From Micrococcales bacterium (GTDB taxonomy: Bacteria > Actinomycetota > Actinomycetes > S36-B12 > UBA10799), in assembly GCA_016719135.1 (NCBI GenBank), contig JADKAV010000020.1:1-55785 (forward strand): a DNA stretch of 55,785 nucleotides, read 5' to 3'. A program made the position numbers and the translations under genes. Within the stretch, counting starts at the first letter, position 1. Each line of letters starts with the position of its first letter. Under the pieces are notes generated by a model, which saw only the letters and a list, made by a program, of their open reading frames with translations, was not told the DNA's origin and searched no databases. Below, piece after piece: positions 1-8,536 of the stretch.

Positions 1-322
1 AGCCGAAGCCGAGCAGAGCCAGTGAACCGAGTAGCCCGGCGAATGAGCCCGCGGTCGTGGCCGCACCGACGAAGACCAGGGCACTGCTCACCAGCACCGC
101 GCACAGGCGCAGCACGACCGCGCTGTGAAAACGCACCGCCAGCAGTCCGGCCACCACACTGCCGACACCGGCGAGGATGGGAACCGCTGCCAGGATGAGC
201 GCGAGACTGCCCTCCGACAGGTCGAACGTGTCCTGGATTGCGGGAATCCGGGTGATCAATGATGCGAAAGCGAACCCCTGGCAGAAGAACGCGGTGCTGA
301 CAGCAACCCGGTGGATGTTCAC
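1..322 (-). CDS. MFS transporter, N-terminal part (cut by window start)
   Basis: Only the first ~107 codons lie in the window. Reading leftward from a GTG at 322, the protein starts VNIHRVAVSTAFFCQGFAFA and continues through hydrophobic stretches. A short cytoplasmic-type segment (RIPAIQDTFDLSEG) separates the first two helices, as in major facilitator superfamily exporters. The start overlaps the stop of tadA by four bases (GTGA), so this is probably the third gene of an upp-tadA-MFS transcription unit. The substrate cannot be told from this part; small-molecule efflux is the usual role of the family. Confidence is limited by the truncation. Confidence 0.7.
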   Translation of the reverse strand, partial: MNIHRVAVSTAFFCQGFAFASLITRIPAIQDTFDLSEGSLALILAAVPILAGVGSVVAGLLAVRFHSAVVLRLCAVLVSSALVFVGAATTAGSFAGLLGSLALLGFG

Positions 323-765
323 TGGCGGCGCTGCCTGAAGAAGTCCTCCAACACTGCCGAACATTCCGCTTGGCGCACACCGCCCACCACTTCAACGGCG
401 TGGTTGAGTCGCGGGTCTCGCACAACGTCCCATAGTCCACCCACGCCGCCGCCTTTGTCGTCGAATGCGCCGAAGATCAGCCGTCCGACCCGGGACAGCA
501 CGGCCGCTCCAGCACACATCGTGCACGGCTCCAGGGTGACCACGAGCGTGCAGCCGGTCAGACGCCAGTCGCCCAGAACGGCCCCCGCCTCCCGCAGGGC
601 CAGGATTTCGGCGTGTGCGGTGGGATCGTGGTCGGCCTCCCGCCGGTTCACCCCGCGTCCCAGAATCTCGCCGGCCGGACTGAGCACCACCGCGGCGATC
701 GGCATCTCCAGATCAGGCTGCCGGGCGAGGTCCAGTGCCAGGCCGACCGCCTGCTCCGGGTTCAC
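319..765 (-). CDS. tadA: tRNA adenosine deaminase TadA
   Basis: 148-residue zinc deaminase. The HAE motif (residues 51-53) supplies the zinc ligand and proton-shuttle Glu, and PCTMC (80-84) supplies the two Cys ligands. The downstream pattern D-K-G-G and RLNHAVEVVGGV is typical of TadA, which converts A34 to inosine in the tRNA-Arg(ACG) wobble position, rather than of free cytidine deaminases. The GTG start at 765 overlaps the upp stop by four bases, and the 3' end overlaps the MFS gene in the same way. A longer in-frame reading upstream is only the shadow of upp. Length is normal for the family. Confidence 0.88.
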   Translation of the reverse strand: MNPEQAVGLALDLARQPDLEMPIAAVVLSPAGEILGRGVNRREADHDPTAHAEILALREAGAVLGDWRLTGCTLVVTLEPCTMCAGAAVLSRVGRLIFGAFDDKGGGVGGLWDVVRDPRLNHAVEVVGGVRQAECSAVLEDFFRQRRQ

Positions 766-1400
766 GACGTGACGATGCCGAAAAGGCGGTCCCCGGCGTC
801 GCCCAGCCCCGGCACGATGAAGCCGTGTTCGTTGAGCCGTTCGTCTACTGCGGCCGTCACCAGCGTGACGTTCATGCCGTCGGTCTCCTTCTCCAGGCGC
901 TCGATCCCCTCCGGCGCGGCGAGCAGCGTCACGATGGTGATGTCGGTGGCGCCGCGTCCCCACAGGACGTGCAGCGCGTCCGCCAGGCTGCCGCCGGTCG
1001 CGAGCATGGGGTCGACGACGTAGACCTGCCGCCCGGTCATATCTGCTGGCATCCGGTCGGCGTAGATCTTGGGCTGCAGCGTGCGCTCGTCGCGCAGCAT
1101 CCCCAGGAACCCGACCTCGGCGCTGGGTAGCAAGCGGACCATCCCCTCGAGCATGCCAAGACCTGCGCGCAGGATCGGGATCAAGATCGGCGGCGGACTG
1201 GCCATGGCAACGCCGGTCGTGGTGGTCAAGGGAGTGTTCACCTCGACGGGCACGACCCGGATTCCCCGGGTGGCCTCGTACGCGAGCAGCGTCACGAGTT
1301 CGTCTGCCAGACGGCGGAAGGTCGGGCTGTCCGTCGATCGGTCGCGCAACATGGTGACCTTCTGGGCGATCAACGGATGATCGGCGACGAACGTTCGCAT
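762..1400 (-). CDS. upp: Uracil phosphoribosyltransferase
   Basis: 212 residues, normal for Upp, which makes UMP from uracil and PRPP in pyrimidine salvage. The PRPP-binding loop DPMLATGGS lies at residues 130-138. The sequence PILIPILRAGLGMLEG is the conserved segment before it, and the C-terminus PGLGDAGDRLFG is the uracil-binding region. I chose the ATG at 1400 (MRTFVADHPLI) because Upp proteins begin close to the VxDHPL motif; an in-frame ATG at 1418 adds six residues without family support. It is first in a run with tadA and the MFS gene, and diverges from pntA across 177 bases. Confidence 0.93.
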   Translation of the reverse strand: MRTFVADHPLIAQKVTMLRDRSTDSPTFRRLADELVTLLAYEATRGIRVVPVEVNTPLTTTTGVAMASPPPILIPILRAGLGMLEGMVRLLPSAEVGFLGMLRDERTLQPKIYADRMPADMTGRQVYVVDPMLATGGSLADALHVLWGRGATDITIVTLLAAPEGIERLEKETDGMNVTLVTAAVDERLNEHGFIVPGLGDAGDRLFGIVTS

Positions 1401-1564
1401 AGCCGCATCGTGGCACACGGGCGGTGGCGCCCGTGTCCGAGTGACTTTGGTCTGATTCGGTCACCCATTGACGTCCCGCGTCCAAAGTCCCGGTCCACAC
1501 AGGTCCAACCCGCGCTCCAGACATCAAAATCGACCCGATAAGTTCGTTAATGATCGGCGGCGTC

Positions 1565-1570
1565 AGGAGG
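1565..1570 (+). promoter_or_regulatory. Ribosome binding site deciding the pntA GTG start
   Basis: A full AGGAGG lies seven bases before the GTG at 1578. It supports this unusual start over later ones. The rest of 1401-1577 holds the divergent upp and pntA promoters; I see no certain -10/-35 pair. Confidence 0.6.
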
Positions 1571-1577
1571 GTGACTC

Positions 1578-3116
1578 GTGCGTATCGGTGTCCCTAAGGA
1601 ATCAAAGTCAGGCGAACGCAGGGTTGCTGCGACGCCCAAGACGGTTGAGCAGATGCTCAAACTCGGCTACGACGTGTCCATTGAGACCGGGGCCGGGCTC
1701 GAAGCGTCGTTCGATGACGCAGCATTCCAGGCAGCCGGGGCCACGATCGTCGGTGACGAGATCTGGCAGGCCGACATCATCCTCAAGATCAACGCTCCCA
1801 CCCCTGAGGAAGTCGCACGACTGCATCAGGGCCAGATTCTGATGAGCCTCTTGGCGCCCGCACTCGACCCCGACCTCGTGCAGGCTCTGTCCGCACGCGG
1901 CGTCACCGCCTTGGCGATGGACGCCGTGCCCCGTATTTCGCGCGCGCAATCCCTGGACGTCCTGTCCTCGATGGCGAACATCGCCGGCTACCGAGCGGTC
2001 ATCGAGTCCGCCAACGAGTTCGGCTCGCTGTTCACCGGGCAGGTCACGGCAGCCGGCAAGGTGCCGCCGGCAAAGGTCCTCGTGGTGGGCGCCGGAGTCG
2101 CCGGCCTCGCCGCGATCGGTACGGCCAGCAGTCTGGGCGCAATCGTGCGCTCCTTCGACGCCCGGTCAGAGGTCGCCGAGCAGGTCGAGTCGATGGGCGC
2201 GGAGTTCCTGCGCATCGACGTTGAGGACACCGGACCCAGCGCCACAGGCTACGCCAAAGAGATGGGCGAGGACTTCAACCGCAAGGCCGCCGAACTCTAT
2301 GCAGAGCAGGCCAAGGACGTGGACATCGTCATCACCACGGCCCTGATCCCGGGCAAGCCCGCACCGCGGCTGCTGACCGAAGAAATGGTCGCGTCGATGA
2401 AGCCCGGCAGCGTGATCGTGGACATGGCCGCGGCCAACGGCGGCAATGTCGCCGGTTCCCGCCCCGACGAACGCGTGGTGACCGACAACGGCGTCATCAT
2501 CCTCGGATACACCGACCTGCCAGGACGCCTGCCCACCCAGGCCTCACAGCTGTTCGGCACCAACCTGGTGAACACCCTCAAACTGACCACGCCGGGCAAG
2601 GACGGTCAGTTGGTGCTCGACCTCGACGATCCGGTTGTACGGGGAATGACCGTGGCGCAGTCCGGCGAGGTGCTCTGGCCGCCGCCGCCGGTCCAGGTCT
2701 CCGCGGCACCGGCCGCTGCCGCGCCGCCCGCGGAGCCCCCGCCGCCGAAGAAGAAGATGTCCGATGGGACCCGCCTGAGCCTCATCGGCGGCGTCGCAGC
2801 CGTCTTCCTGCTGATCTCAGCGTTCTCACCGGAGCCTTTCCTCGGGCACTTCATGGTGTTCGCCCTGTCCGTGGTGATCGGCTTCTACGTCATCGGCAAC
2901 GTCCACCACGCCCTGCACACGCCGCTGATGTCGGTCACCAACGCGATCAGCGGCATCATCCTGGTGGGCGCCTTGCTGCAGGTCGGCCACGAGGACTTCT
3001 GGGTCTCCGTGCTCGCGTTCATCGCGATCCTGGTGGCGAGCATCAACGTGTTCGGTGGGTTCACCGTGACCGCCCGAATGCTCGAGATGTTCAAGCGTGA
3101 GGACGCGGTCCGATGA
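1578..3116 (+). CDS. pntA: NAD(P) transhydrogenase subunit alpha
   Basis: 512 residues, the length of the single-chain E. coli-type PntA. It is the NAD(H)-binding and part of the membrane portion of the proton-translocating transhydrogenase that makes NADPH from NADH using the proton gradient. Domain I starts MRIGVPKES and RRVAATP and carries the nucleotide-binding GAGVAG (171-176). A Pro/Ala-rich linker (~370-390) leads to a C-terminal region with about four membrane helices (~400-505). The stop overlaps pntB (ATGA), showing translational coupling. Some actinobacteria split this subunit in two; here it is fused. Confidence 0.95.
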   Translation: MRIGVPKESKSGERRVAATPKTVEQMLKLGYDVSIETGAGLEASFDDAAFQAAGATIVGDEIWQADIILKINAPTPEEVARLHQGQILMSLLAPALDPDLVQALSARGVTALAMDAVPRISRAQSLDVLSSMANIAGYRAVIESANEFGSLFTGQVTAAGKVPPAKVLVVGAGVAGLAAIGTASSLGAIVRSFDARSEVAEQVESMGAEFLRIDVEDTGPSATGYAKEMGEDFNRKAAELYAEQAKDVDIVITTALIPGKPAPRLLTEEMVASMKPGSVIVDMAAANGGNVAGSRPDERVVTDNGVIILGYTDLPGRLPTQASQLFGTNLVNTLKLTTPGKDGQLVLDLDDPVVRGMTVAQSGEVLWPPPPVQVSAAPAAAAPPAEPPPPKKKMSDGTRLSLIGGVAAVFLLISAFSPEPFLGHFMVFALSVVIGFYVIGNVHHALHTPLMSVTNAISGIILVGALLQVGHEDFWVSVLAFIAILVASINVFGGFTVTARMLEMFKREDAVR

Positions 3117-4543
3117 CGATCACCCTGGTCCAAGGGGCCTACATCGTCGCCGCGCTGCTCTTCATCCTCGCGCTGGCCGGCCTGTCCAAGCACGAGTCGG
3201 CCCGCATGGGCAACCGCTACGGCATCATCGGCATGACCATCGCCCTGGTGATCACGATCATCGCCGCGACCGCCGGTGTGGATGCCGTGGGTGAGGCGAA
3301 CGACACCTCCGGCAGCGGACTCATGGGCCTCGGGCTGATTGCCGCGGCCATGGCCGTCGGCGCCGTGATCGGAATCTGGCGGGCCCGCCGGGTCGAGATG
3401 ACCGGCATGCCCGAACTGATCGCGATCCTGCACAGTTTCGTCGGTCTGGCGGCCGTGCTGGTCGGCTGGAACTCTTCGTACGAGAAGAACGTGCCCTACC
3501 CGGCGATCCACGACGGGGAGGTCTTCGTCGGCGTGTTCATCGGTGCGGTGACGTTCACCGGCTCGATCGTGGCGTTCCTCAAACTGTCGGCCCGGATCAG
3601 TTCCGCGCCACTGATGCTGCCCAAGCACAACGCCATCAACCTGGGCATCATCCTGATCTTCTTCGGCATGACCGCGGCCTACATCGCCACACCGGCCGAC
3701 GACACGGTCGTGCGGCAGACATTGCTCGGTGTGATGACGGCCTTGGCCTTGTTCCTCGGCTGGCATCTGGTCGCGTCGATCGGTGGCGGGGACATGCCGG
3801 TCGTGGTGTCCATGCTCAACAGCTATTCCGGCTGGGCGGCCGCAGCAGCGGGCTTCCTGCTGGACAACGACCTGCTGATCATCACCGGCGCCCTGGTCGG
3901 GTCCTCCGGTGCCTACCTCTCCTACATCATGTGCCGGGCGATGAACCGCTCGTTCATCTCGGTGATCGCCGGCGGGTTCGGCGTCGAGGCGGGCACCGTC
4001 GCTGGCGACACCGACTACGGCGAGCACCGCGAGATCACCGCCGAAGGTGCCGCTGAGTTGCTCAGCGAGGCGCACTCGGTGGTCATCACACCGGGCTACG
4101 GCATGGCGGTGGCGCAGGCGCAGTACCCGGTGGCCGAACTCACCAGCCAGTTGCGCAAGAAGGGTGTCGACGTGCGCTTCGGCATCCACCCGGTGGCCGG
4201 GCGCCTACCCGGGCACATGAACGTGCTGCTGGCCGAGGCTAAGGTCCCCTACGACATCGTGCTCGAGATGGACGAGATCAACGACGACCTGCCCGAGACC
4301 GATGTCGTGCTGGTGATCGGCGCCAACGACACGGTGAACCCCGCCGCCATCGACGAGCCGGGCAGCCCCATCGCGGGCATGCCGGTGCTCACCGTCTGGG
4401 AGGCGAGGAACGTCATCGTCTTCAAGCGGTCCATGGCCACTGGATACGCGGGCGTGCAGAATCCGCTGTTCTTCAAGGACAACACCCAGATGCTGTTCGG
4501 GGACGCCAAGGACCGGGTCGAGGACATCCTCAAGGCTTTGTAG
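3113..4543 (+). CDS. pntB: NAD(P) transhydrogenase subunit beta
   Basis: 476 residues. About nine membrane helices fill residues 1-270, followed by the NADP(H)-binding domain III. Visible domain III motifs are TPGYGMAVAQAQ, the RFGIHPVAGRLPGHMNVLLAE region, GANDTVNP and FKRSMATGYAG, all standard for PntB. It pairs with PntA in the inner membrane to drive NADP+ reduction by proton influx. It overlaps pntA by four bases, and a strong hairpin follows the stop. Confidence is very high. Confidence 0.96.
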   Translation: MTITLVQGAYIVAALLFILALAGLSKHESARMGNRYGIIGMTIALVITIIAATAGVDAVGEANDTSGSGLMGLGLIAAAMAVGAVIGIWRARRVEMTGMPELIAILHSFVGLAAVLVGWNSSYEKNVPYPAIHDGEVFVGVFIGAVTFTGSIVAFLKLSARISSAPLMLPKHNAINLGIILIFFGMTAAYIATPADDTVVRQTLLGVMTALALFLGWHLVASIGGGDMPVVVSMLNSYSGWAAAAAGFLLDNDLLIITGALVGSSGAYLSYIMCRAMNRSFISVIAGGFGVEAGTVAGDTDYGEHREITAEGAAELLSEAHSVVITPGYGMAVAQAQYPVAELTSQLRKKGVDVRFGIHPVAGRLPGHMNVLLAEAKVPYDIVLEMDEINDDLPETDVVLVIGANDTVNPAAIDEPGSPIAGMPVLTVWEARNVIVFKRSMATGYAGVQNPLFFKDNTQMLFGDAKDRVEDILKAL

Positions 4544-4552
4544 GGCCCTGCG

Positions 4553-4599
4553 CCTCACGAAGTGGGCAAACGCAGCCGGCCGCTGCCCAGTTTGTGAGG
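4553..4599. terminator. Hairpin between pntB and the convergent transporter gene
   Basis: Sixteen-base arms CCTCACGAAGTGGGCA and TGCCCAGTTTGTGAGG pair with two mismatches around a 15-base spacer that contains its own small palindrome (GCCGGC). It sits ten bases after the pntB stop and before the 3' end of the opposite-strand gene, so it may serve both directions. There is no clear T run, as is common in actinobacterial terminators. Confidence 0.65.
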
Positions 4600-4697
4600 T
4601 CCAATTCGGACCAAAGGCACATATCGACGTCAATTCACTCTCAAAGATGGCAGATTCCTGAATTCTTCTGCGTCGTGTGCCCAGTTCGGGAGGGCGA

Positions 4698-6281
4698 TCA
4701 GCCGATGAGCCCCAGCAACGGCGCGATGAGGACCTTGAGGATCATCGCCACGGGATAGACCAGCGCATACCCGAGGTTGACCCGGGGGTCGGCCTTGGTC
4801 CGGTCGTTGGCGAAGGCCAGGACGGCCGGTTGCGTCTGTGCGCCGCCGATACTTCCGGCAAGTACCGGACCACTGATGCCACCCCCACGGGGACCGAAGA
4901 ACCGCAACATCAGCGCCGCAGTACCGGTGATCAGCACCCCCACGATGAACAGGCGGGGACCGACATCAGTCTTCAGAGCCCCGACCAAGGCCGCCCCCGA
5001 CGTGGAACCCGCGTACGCGAGGAACGTGAGCATCCCGAACTGCCCGAGCGCATTCGAGGTCGGATATGGAATCGACCACAGGATCGGGCCGGTGCGGTGC
5101 TGCCGACCCAGGATCAGCCCGGCCACAAGAGCACCGCCCGCGATCCCCAGGGAGAGCACACCGCCCCCGGGCAGCGGGATCGCGATGAGGCCGATCGCCA
5201 AGCCGATCACGATGCCAATCGCCAGCCCGACCGGGTTCAGCCCGCTAGCACCATGTTCACTGTCGCCGAAGAAGTCGCTGACCTCGTCCATCCGGGCTTT
5301 GGGTGCGGTGACCCGGATCCGGTCACCGACGTGGATGACGAGGTCGTCGGTGGCCAGCAGGTCGATGTCCCCGCGGCGAACTCTGGTCGCGGTGGCGCCG
5401 AAGCGGCCCATCAGGTCGAGTTCTGCCAGAGGGCGGCCGGCCACCTCGCGGTTCGACACGGCCATCCGGCGGAAGTCCAATTGTTTGCGGTCGAGTTCCA
5501 GGTGCAGTGTGGACACATGACCCATGCGCTCGGCGATTCCGGCCACCAGCGCCTCGGGGCCGATCACCGAGACGATGTCCCCGGGAGCGGGGGCGAAATC
5601 GTCGGTCGCGATCGAGACCTGGCGGTTGTGCCGGACACGGGAGAAGCGGATCCTGTTGTCGTACTCCTCGATCAATTGACGTAGATTCGGCAGACCCTGC
5701 ATCTCCACCCGCACGCTGGACATGGTCAGTTCGGGCGGGGGTTGCGAGACCGCCGGGACTTTCGGCTTGGTCTTGCCTTGCAGCGCCGATGCGGCGGCCC
5801 ACAACATCGCAAGAACCCCGACCACGTAGGTGACCGAGTAGCCAACGGTCGGATCCGCGGAGTCGAGCTGCTCGGTCGCTGCGGCGAGCGCCGGGGTGTT
5901 GGTCAGTGCGCCTGTGTAGGCACCGGCGATCAGATCGCGGTTCAACCCCGCGAACCGTCCGGCGACCACGGCGACCGCAGCAGCCAGCAAGAGGGTCACG
6001 ATCACCAGCAACACCGCACGGCCCCCGGTGCGCAACGAGGCGAAGAACGACGGACCGCTGGACACCCCGATGCAATAGGCGAACAGAACCAGCCCGATCT
6101 GTCCCACGATCGCCGGTAGCGCCAGTTGTTCATCGAAAGCGGAGATCGCCAGGGCCGCGAACAAGACCGCTGCCGGACCGATCAGAACGCCCCGAATGCG
6201 GATCGCGCCCAGCACCGAACCCACCGCCAGATACACGAAGAACAGAATCACCGGGTGTTCGACCAGGAGGTCCACGATCAC
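4698..6281 (-). CDS. AspT/YidE-family transporter with TrkA-C domains
   Basis: 527-residue membrane protein of the aspartate:alanine exchanger family. Two blocks of about five helices each (~1-170 and ~350-527) flank a cytoplasmic middle (~190-340) that reads as two TrkA-C/RCK_C ligand-binding modules. Family signatures include NTPALAAA in the first block, and GPVLAGSIGGAQTQPAVLAFA in the second. It probably exchanges or exports an anionic small molecule; the substrate is unknown. The start is GTG at 6281, with a perfect hairpin over the expected ribosome-binding region. It converges with pntAB and diverges from the DUF2202 gene. Confidence 0.85.
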   Translation of the reverse strand: MIVDLLVEHPVILFFVYLAVGSVLGAIRIRGVLIGPAAVLFAALAISAFDEQLALPAIVGQIGLVLFAYCIGVSSGPSFFASLRTGGRAVLLVIVTLLLAAAVAVVAGRFAGLNRDLIAGAYTGALTNTPALAAATEQLDSADPTVGYSVTYVVGVLAMLWAAASALQGKTKPKVPAVSQPPPELTMSSVRVEMQGLPNLRQLIEEYDNRIRFSRVRHNRQVSIATDDFAPAPGDIVSVIGPEALVAGIAERMGHVSTLHLELDRKQLDFRRMAVSNREVAGRPLAELDLMGRFGATATRVRRGDIDLLATDDLVIHVGDRIRVTAPKARMDEVSDFFGDSEHGASGLNPVGLAIGIVIGLAIGLIAIPLPGGGVLSLGIAGGALVAGLILGRQHRTGPILWSIPYPTSNALGQFGMLTFLAYAGSTSGAALVGALKTDVGPRLFIVGVLITGTAALMLRFFGPRGGGISGPVLAGSIGGAQTQPAVLAFANDRTKADPRVNLGYALVYPVAMILKVLIAPLLGLIG

Positions 6282-6283
6282 CC

Positions 6284-6301
6284 GCTGAGGCTACCCTCAG
6301 C
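6284..6301 (-). promoter_or_regulatory. Perfect hairpin in the leader of the AspT-type transporter
   Basis: On the minus strand GCTGAGG, GTAG, CCTCAGC forms a seven-base-pair stem with a four-base loop. It ends two bases before the GTG start, so it would cover the only GAGGG-like ribosome-binding sequence. It could lower translation unless opened; this is inference. Confidence 0.45.
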
Positions 6302-6336
6302 GTCGCCGTCGATTCTCACCCACATGCTGCTCGGGG

Positions 6337-6353
6337 CTCACCCGACTCTTACG
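6337..6353 (+). promoter_or_regulatory. Candidate OmpR-type response-regulator site (copy 1)
   Basis: CTCACCCGACTCTTACG, 43 bases before the DUF2202 start. It matches the element at 45466-45482 in 14 of 17 positions and consists of two half-sites (CTCAC, CTTAC) about ten bases apart, the spacing used by OmpR/PhoB regulators. An additional ATTCTCACC lies at 6312-6320. Confidence 0.4.
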
Positions 6354-6395
6354 TTCGTGGCCGAGGTTGGAAGTACGGGGCGGAAGGAGACGACA

Positions 6396-7019
6396 ATGAA
6401 GACCCACCTGAAGATCACCGGTGCCGTTCTTGCAGCCGCGCTCGCGGCTGGGCTGGGCGCCGCGCCGGCCGCGGCGAAACAGGGGCGGGGACCTGATGGG
6501 CAGCGCTGCACCACCTGCGGGCAATCTCAGGAGCGCATGCAGCAGCTGGGTAAGAAGCAGAAGGCCAGAGCCGTCAACTCCAAACCCAACGGCACGCTGA
6601 CCAAAGCGCAGAAGCGCGAGCTGAAGGCCATGGCTGAGGAGGAGAAGCTGGCTCACGACGTCTATGTCGCGCTGTCCGCTCAGTACCCGTCCGCGGTGCA
6701 GTTCTTCAACATCTCCCGCGCGGAGAGCCGCCACCTGCAGGCGGTGCGCAAGATGCTCGATCGCTACGGCTTGTCCGATCCGACTGCCGGAAGGGCCGCC
6801 GGAGAATTCGCCACCGACGCGACCCAGGAGTTGTACAACAGTCTGCTGGCCCAAGCCACCACTGAGCAGGCCGCGTACGACGTCGGAATCACCATCGAGA
6901 AGATGGACATCGCCGACCTGAGGGATGCGATGAGCGGGCTGAAGGCCAAAGACGTCAAGTTCGTCTACTCGCGATTGCTGCAGGGCAGCCAGAAGCACCT
7001 ACGGGCGTTCGGCGGCTGA
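6396..7019 (+). CDS. Secreted DUF2202 ferritin-like protein
   Basis: 207 residues with a clear signal peptide (MKTHLKITGA then Ala/Leu-rich, cleavage near AAA-KQ, residue ~28). A CTTC pair lies at 38-41. The mature domain is DUF2202: EEEKLAHDVY (81-90), SRAESRHLQAV (~107-117) and RYGLSDP (~123-129) place Glu and His where ferritin-like four-helix proteins bind metal. The function in bacteria is not established; metal binding or oxidation outside the membrane is plausible. The start is preceded by GGAAGGAGA. It shares a regulatory element with the secreted PepSY-like gene at 45549. Confidence 0.85.
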   Translation: MKTHLKITGAVLAAALAAGLGAAPAAAKQGRGPDGQRCTTCGQSQERMQQLGKKQKARAVNSKPNGTLTKAQKRELKAMAEEEKLAHDVYVALSAQYPSAVQFFNISRAESRHLQAVRKMLDRYGLSDPTAGRAAGEFATDATQELYNSLLAQATTEQAAYDVGITIEKMDIADLRDAMSGLKAKDVKFVYSRLLQGSQKHLRAFGG

Positions 7020-7028
7020 CAGACCAGC

Positions 7029-7077
7029 GACGATGGGGCCCAGTCCGGGTGGCGCGTACCGGGTTGGGCCCATCGTC
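7029..7077 (+). terminator. Terminator of the DUF2202 gene
   Basis: GACGATGGGGCCCAG pairs with TTGGGCCCATCGTC (one bulged G) around a ~20-base loop, ten bases after the stop. It has no T run. The 180 bases between this hairpin and the HNH gene hold nothing I can recognise. Confidence 0.7.
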
Positions 7078-7257
7078 AGCTCATCTTGTCGACTGCCTGA
7101 ATCAACGTGAAAGTGCATACGCCAACCAGCCGCCTCCGCTGGGCAGACGGGATTGCTGTTCGGGGTGGGTGTCCCGAACAGTGGGGGTGTCGGTGGGCTG
7201 CCGGATGGCAGGGTGAGGCTGCTCGTGCTGTGCCAGTTGGTTGTCGTGTCTCTGCGT

Positions 7258-8454
7258 TCAGGCTTCGGGGTTGTTGTAGTTCCAGGGGTAGGTGGTGTGG
7301 TGGGTTCCTAGGGGGCTGGTCCAGGTCAGTGATCCGTCGGGGTGGGTTTGGCAGGTCCAGCCGGAGTGGGTTTTGATCAGGTGGTGGCCTCGGCATTCGG
7401 GGGCCAGGTTGGTCGGTGTGGTCTGGCCGGTCGGCCAGGGGATCAGGTGGTCGGTGTCGGTGTGCGCGGCGGGGATGGTGCAGCCGGGGAAGCGGCAGTG
7501 CCGGTCGCGGGCGCGGACGGCTTTTTTGATCCGGTCGGGGATCGGGTAGGCCTTGGTGCCTGCGTGTCGATCAGCTGCCCGGTGGTGGGGTCGGTGATCA
7601 GCAGTTGCCAGCGGGCGTCCTTACGCAGTGCCAGGGCGCGGGCGTGGTCGGCGTCGACCGGGCCGAACCCGGTGATGCTGGCCCCGGTGTTGCGCAGCCG
7701 GGCCAGGGTGTCGGCGGGGATGACCACGTCGACGTGCACGTCGATGCGGGTGTTGTTCGCCAGGATCTGGGGCCAGGGCGTCGACGCGTTTCTGGTCGCG
7801 AGTGCGGTCATCGTCGTAGGTGCCGGCGATCTGATCGAGGGCGGCGAGCAGGATCTGGGCGGTGCCGGCCGGTAGGTAGCCGGTCAGGTCGACCATGCCG
7901 TGGGCGCGGGCGAACACCGCGAGGTGGCGGCGGTCCCAGGCTTTGGCCCGTTCCTTGTCGTCGTGGTCGTCGGCCAGGTCGGGGCGGTGGTCGACCAGCA
8001 GCCGCGCGACGTAGCGGCGGGTCTGGTGGGCGGTGTGACTGGCCGCGTAGGTCAACGCTTTGGCCTCCAGCAGGCCCCGGTCGGGGTCATCGAGTTGGAT
8101 CAGCCCGTCGACGATCACCTGCGCGCGGGTGTGGTCGATGGTGCCGTCGGCCAGCGCGGTCCACACCGCGGGCCGGTCCACGATCCCCAGGGATGTGTCC
8201 ATCAGATACCCCGCCGAACGCGCGGAGGTGGTGGTGATCGCCGCGACCGTGGCTACGGCCCCGGACACCCGGTGGCCCATCTCGTGGATCCGGTCGTGGA
8301 CCACCGCGATCACCGCCGCCCGCCGCGCATACACCGCGCGCAGGTCGGCTTCGACGTCGCCCAGCGCCGACGCCAGGTCTTCATCGTCGAGGTGTTCCAG
8401 TTGTTGGAGTAGGTCCGCCAGGGTGCCGGGCGGTGCGGCCTCATGAACTGTCAT
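7258..8454 (-). pseudogene. DUF222/HNH endonuclease (13E12 type), two compensating frameshifts
   Basis: Read from ATG 8454. The DUF222 domain runs from residue 1 to ~230. Near 7769-7772 one extra G in a GGGG run shifts the frame; removing it gives ...RVDALAQILANNTRIDVHVD. Near 7558-7566 one base is missing, after which the original frame resumes with AYPIPDRIKKAVRARDRHC and the HNH domain: CRFPGC, DTDHLIPWP, PECRGHHLIKT, ending WNYNNPEA at 7258. The full product would be ~398 residues, normal for this abundant actinobacterial family of HNH nuclease-like proteins of uncertain role. Because the two shifts cancel and the nuclease motif is intact, sequencing error is as likely as decay. It diverges from the alkX-like gene. 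Confidence 0.8.
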
Positions 8455-8536
8455 ACCCCCATCATCGAACAGGGGTACGACAAACTTTTCATGCCAAATC
8501 CACAGGGCTGAACTTGCCTGCAATAGCCTGACCAGA

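Noticed and set aside
319..1527. Apparent 402-residue form of TadA
   Set aside because: The part upstream of 765 is an out-of-frame reading of upp. TadA has its normal length from the GTG at 765.
2885..4189. Long minus-strand open frame opposite pntAB
   Set aside because: It is rich in His, Asp, Arg and Gln, has no family pattern, and lies fully opposite two well-supported genes. This is the usual antisense shadow of high-GC codon bias.
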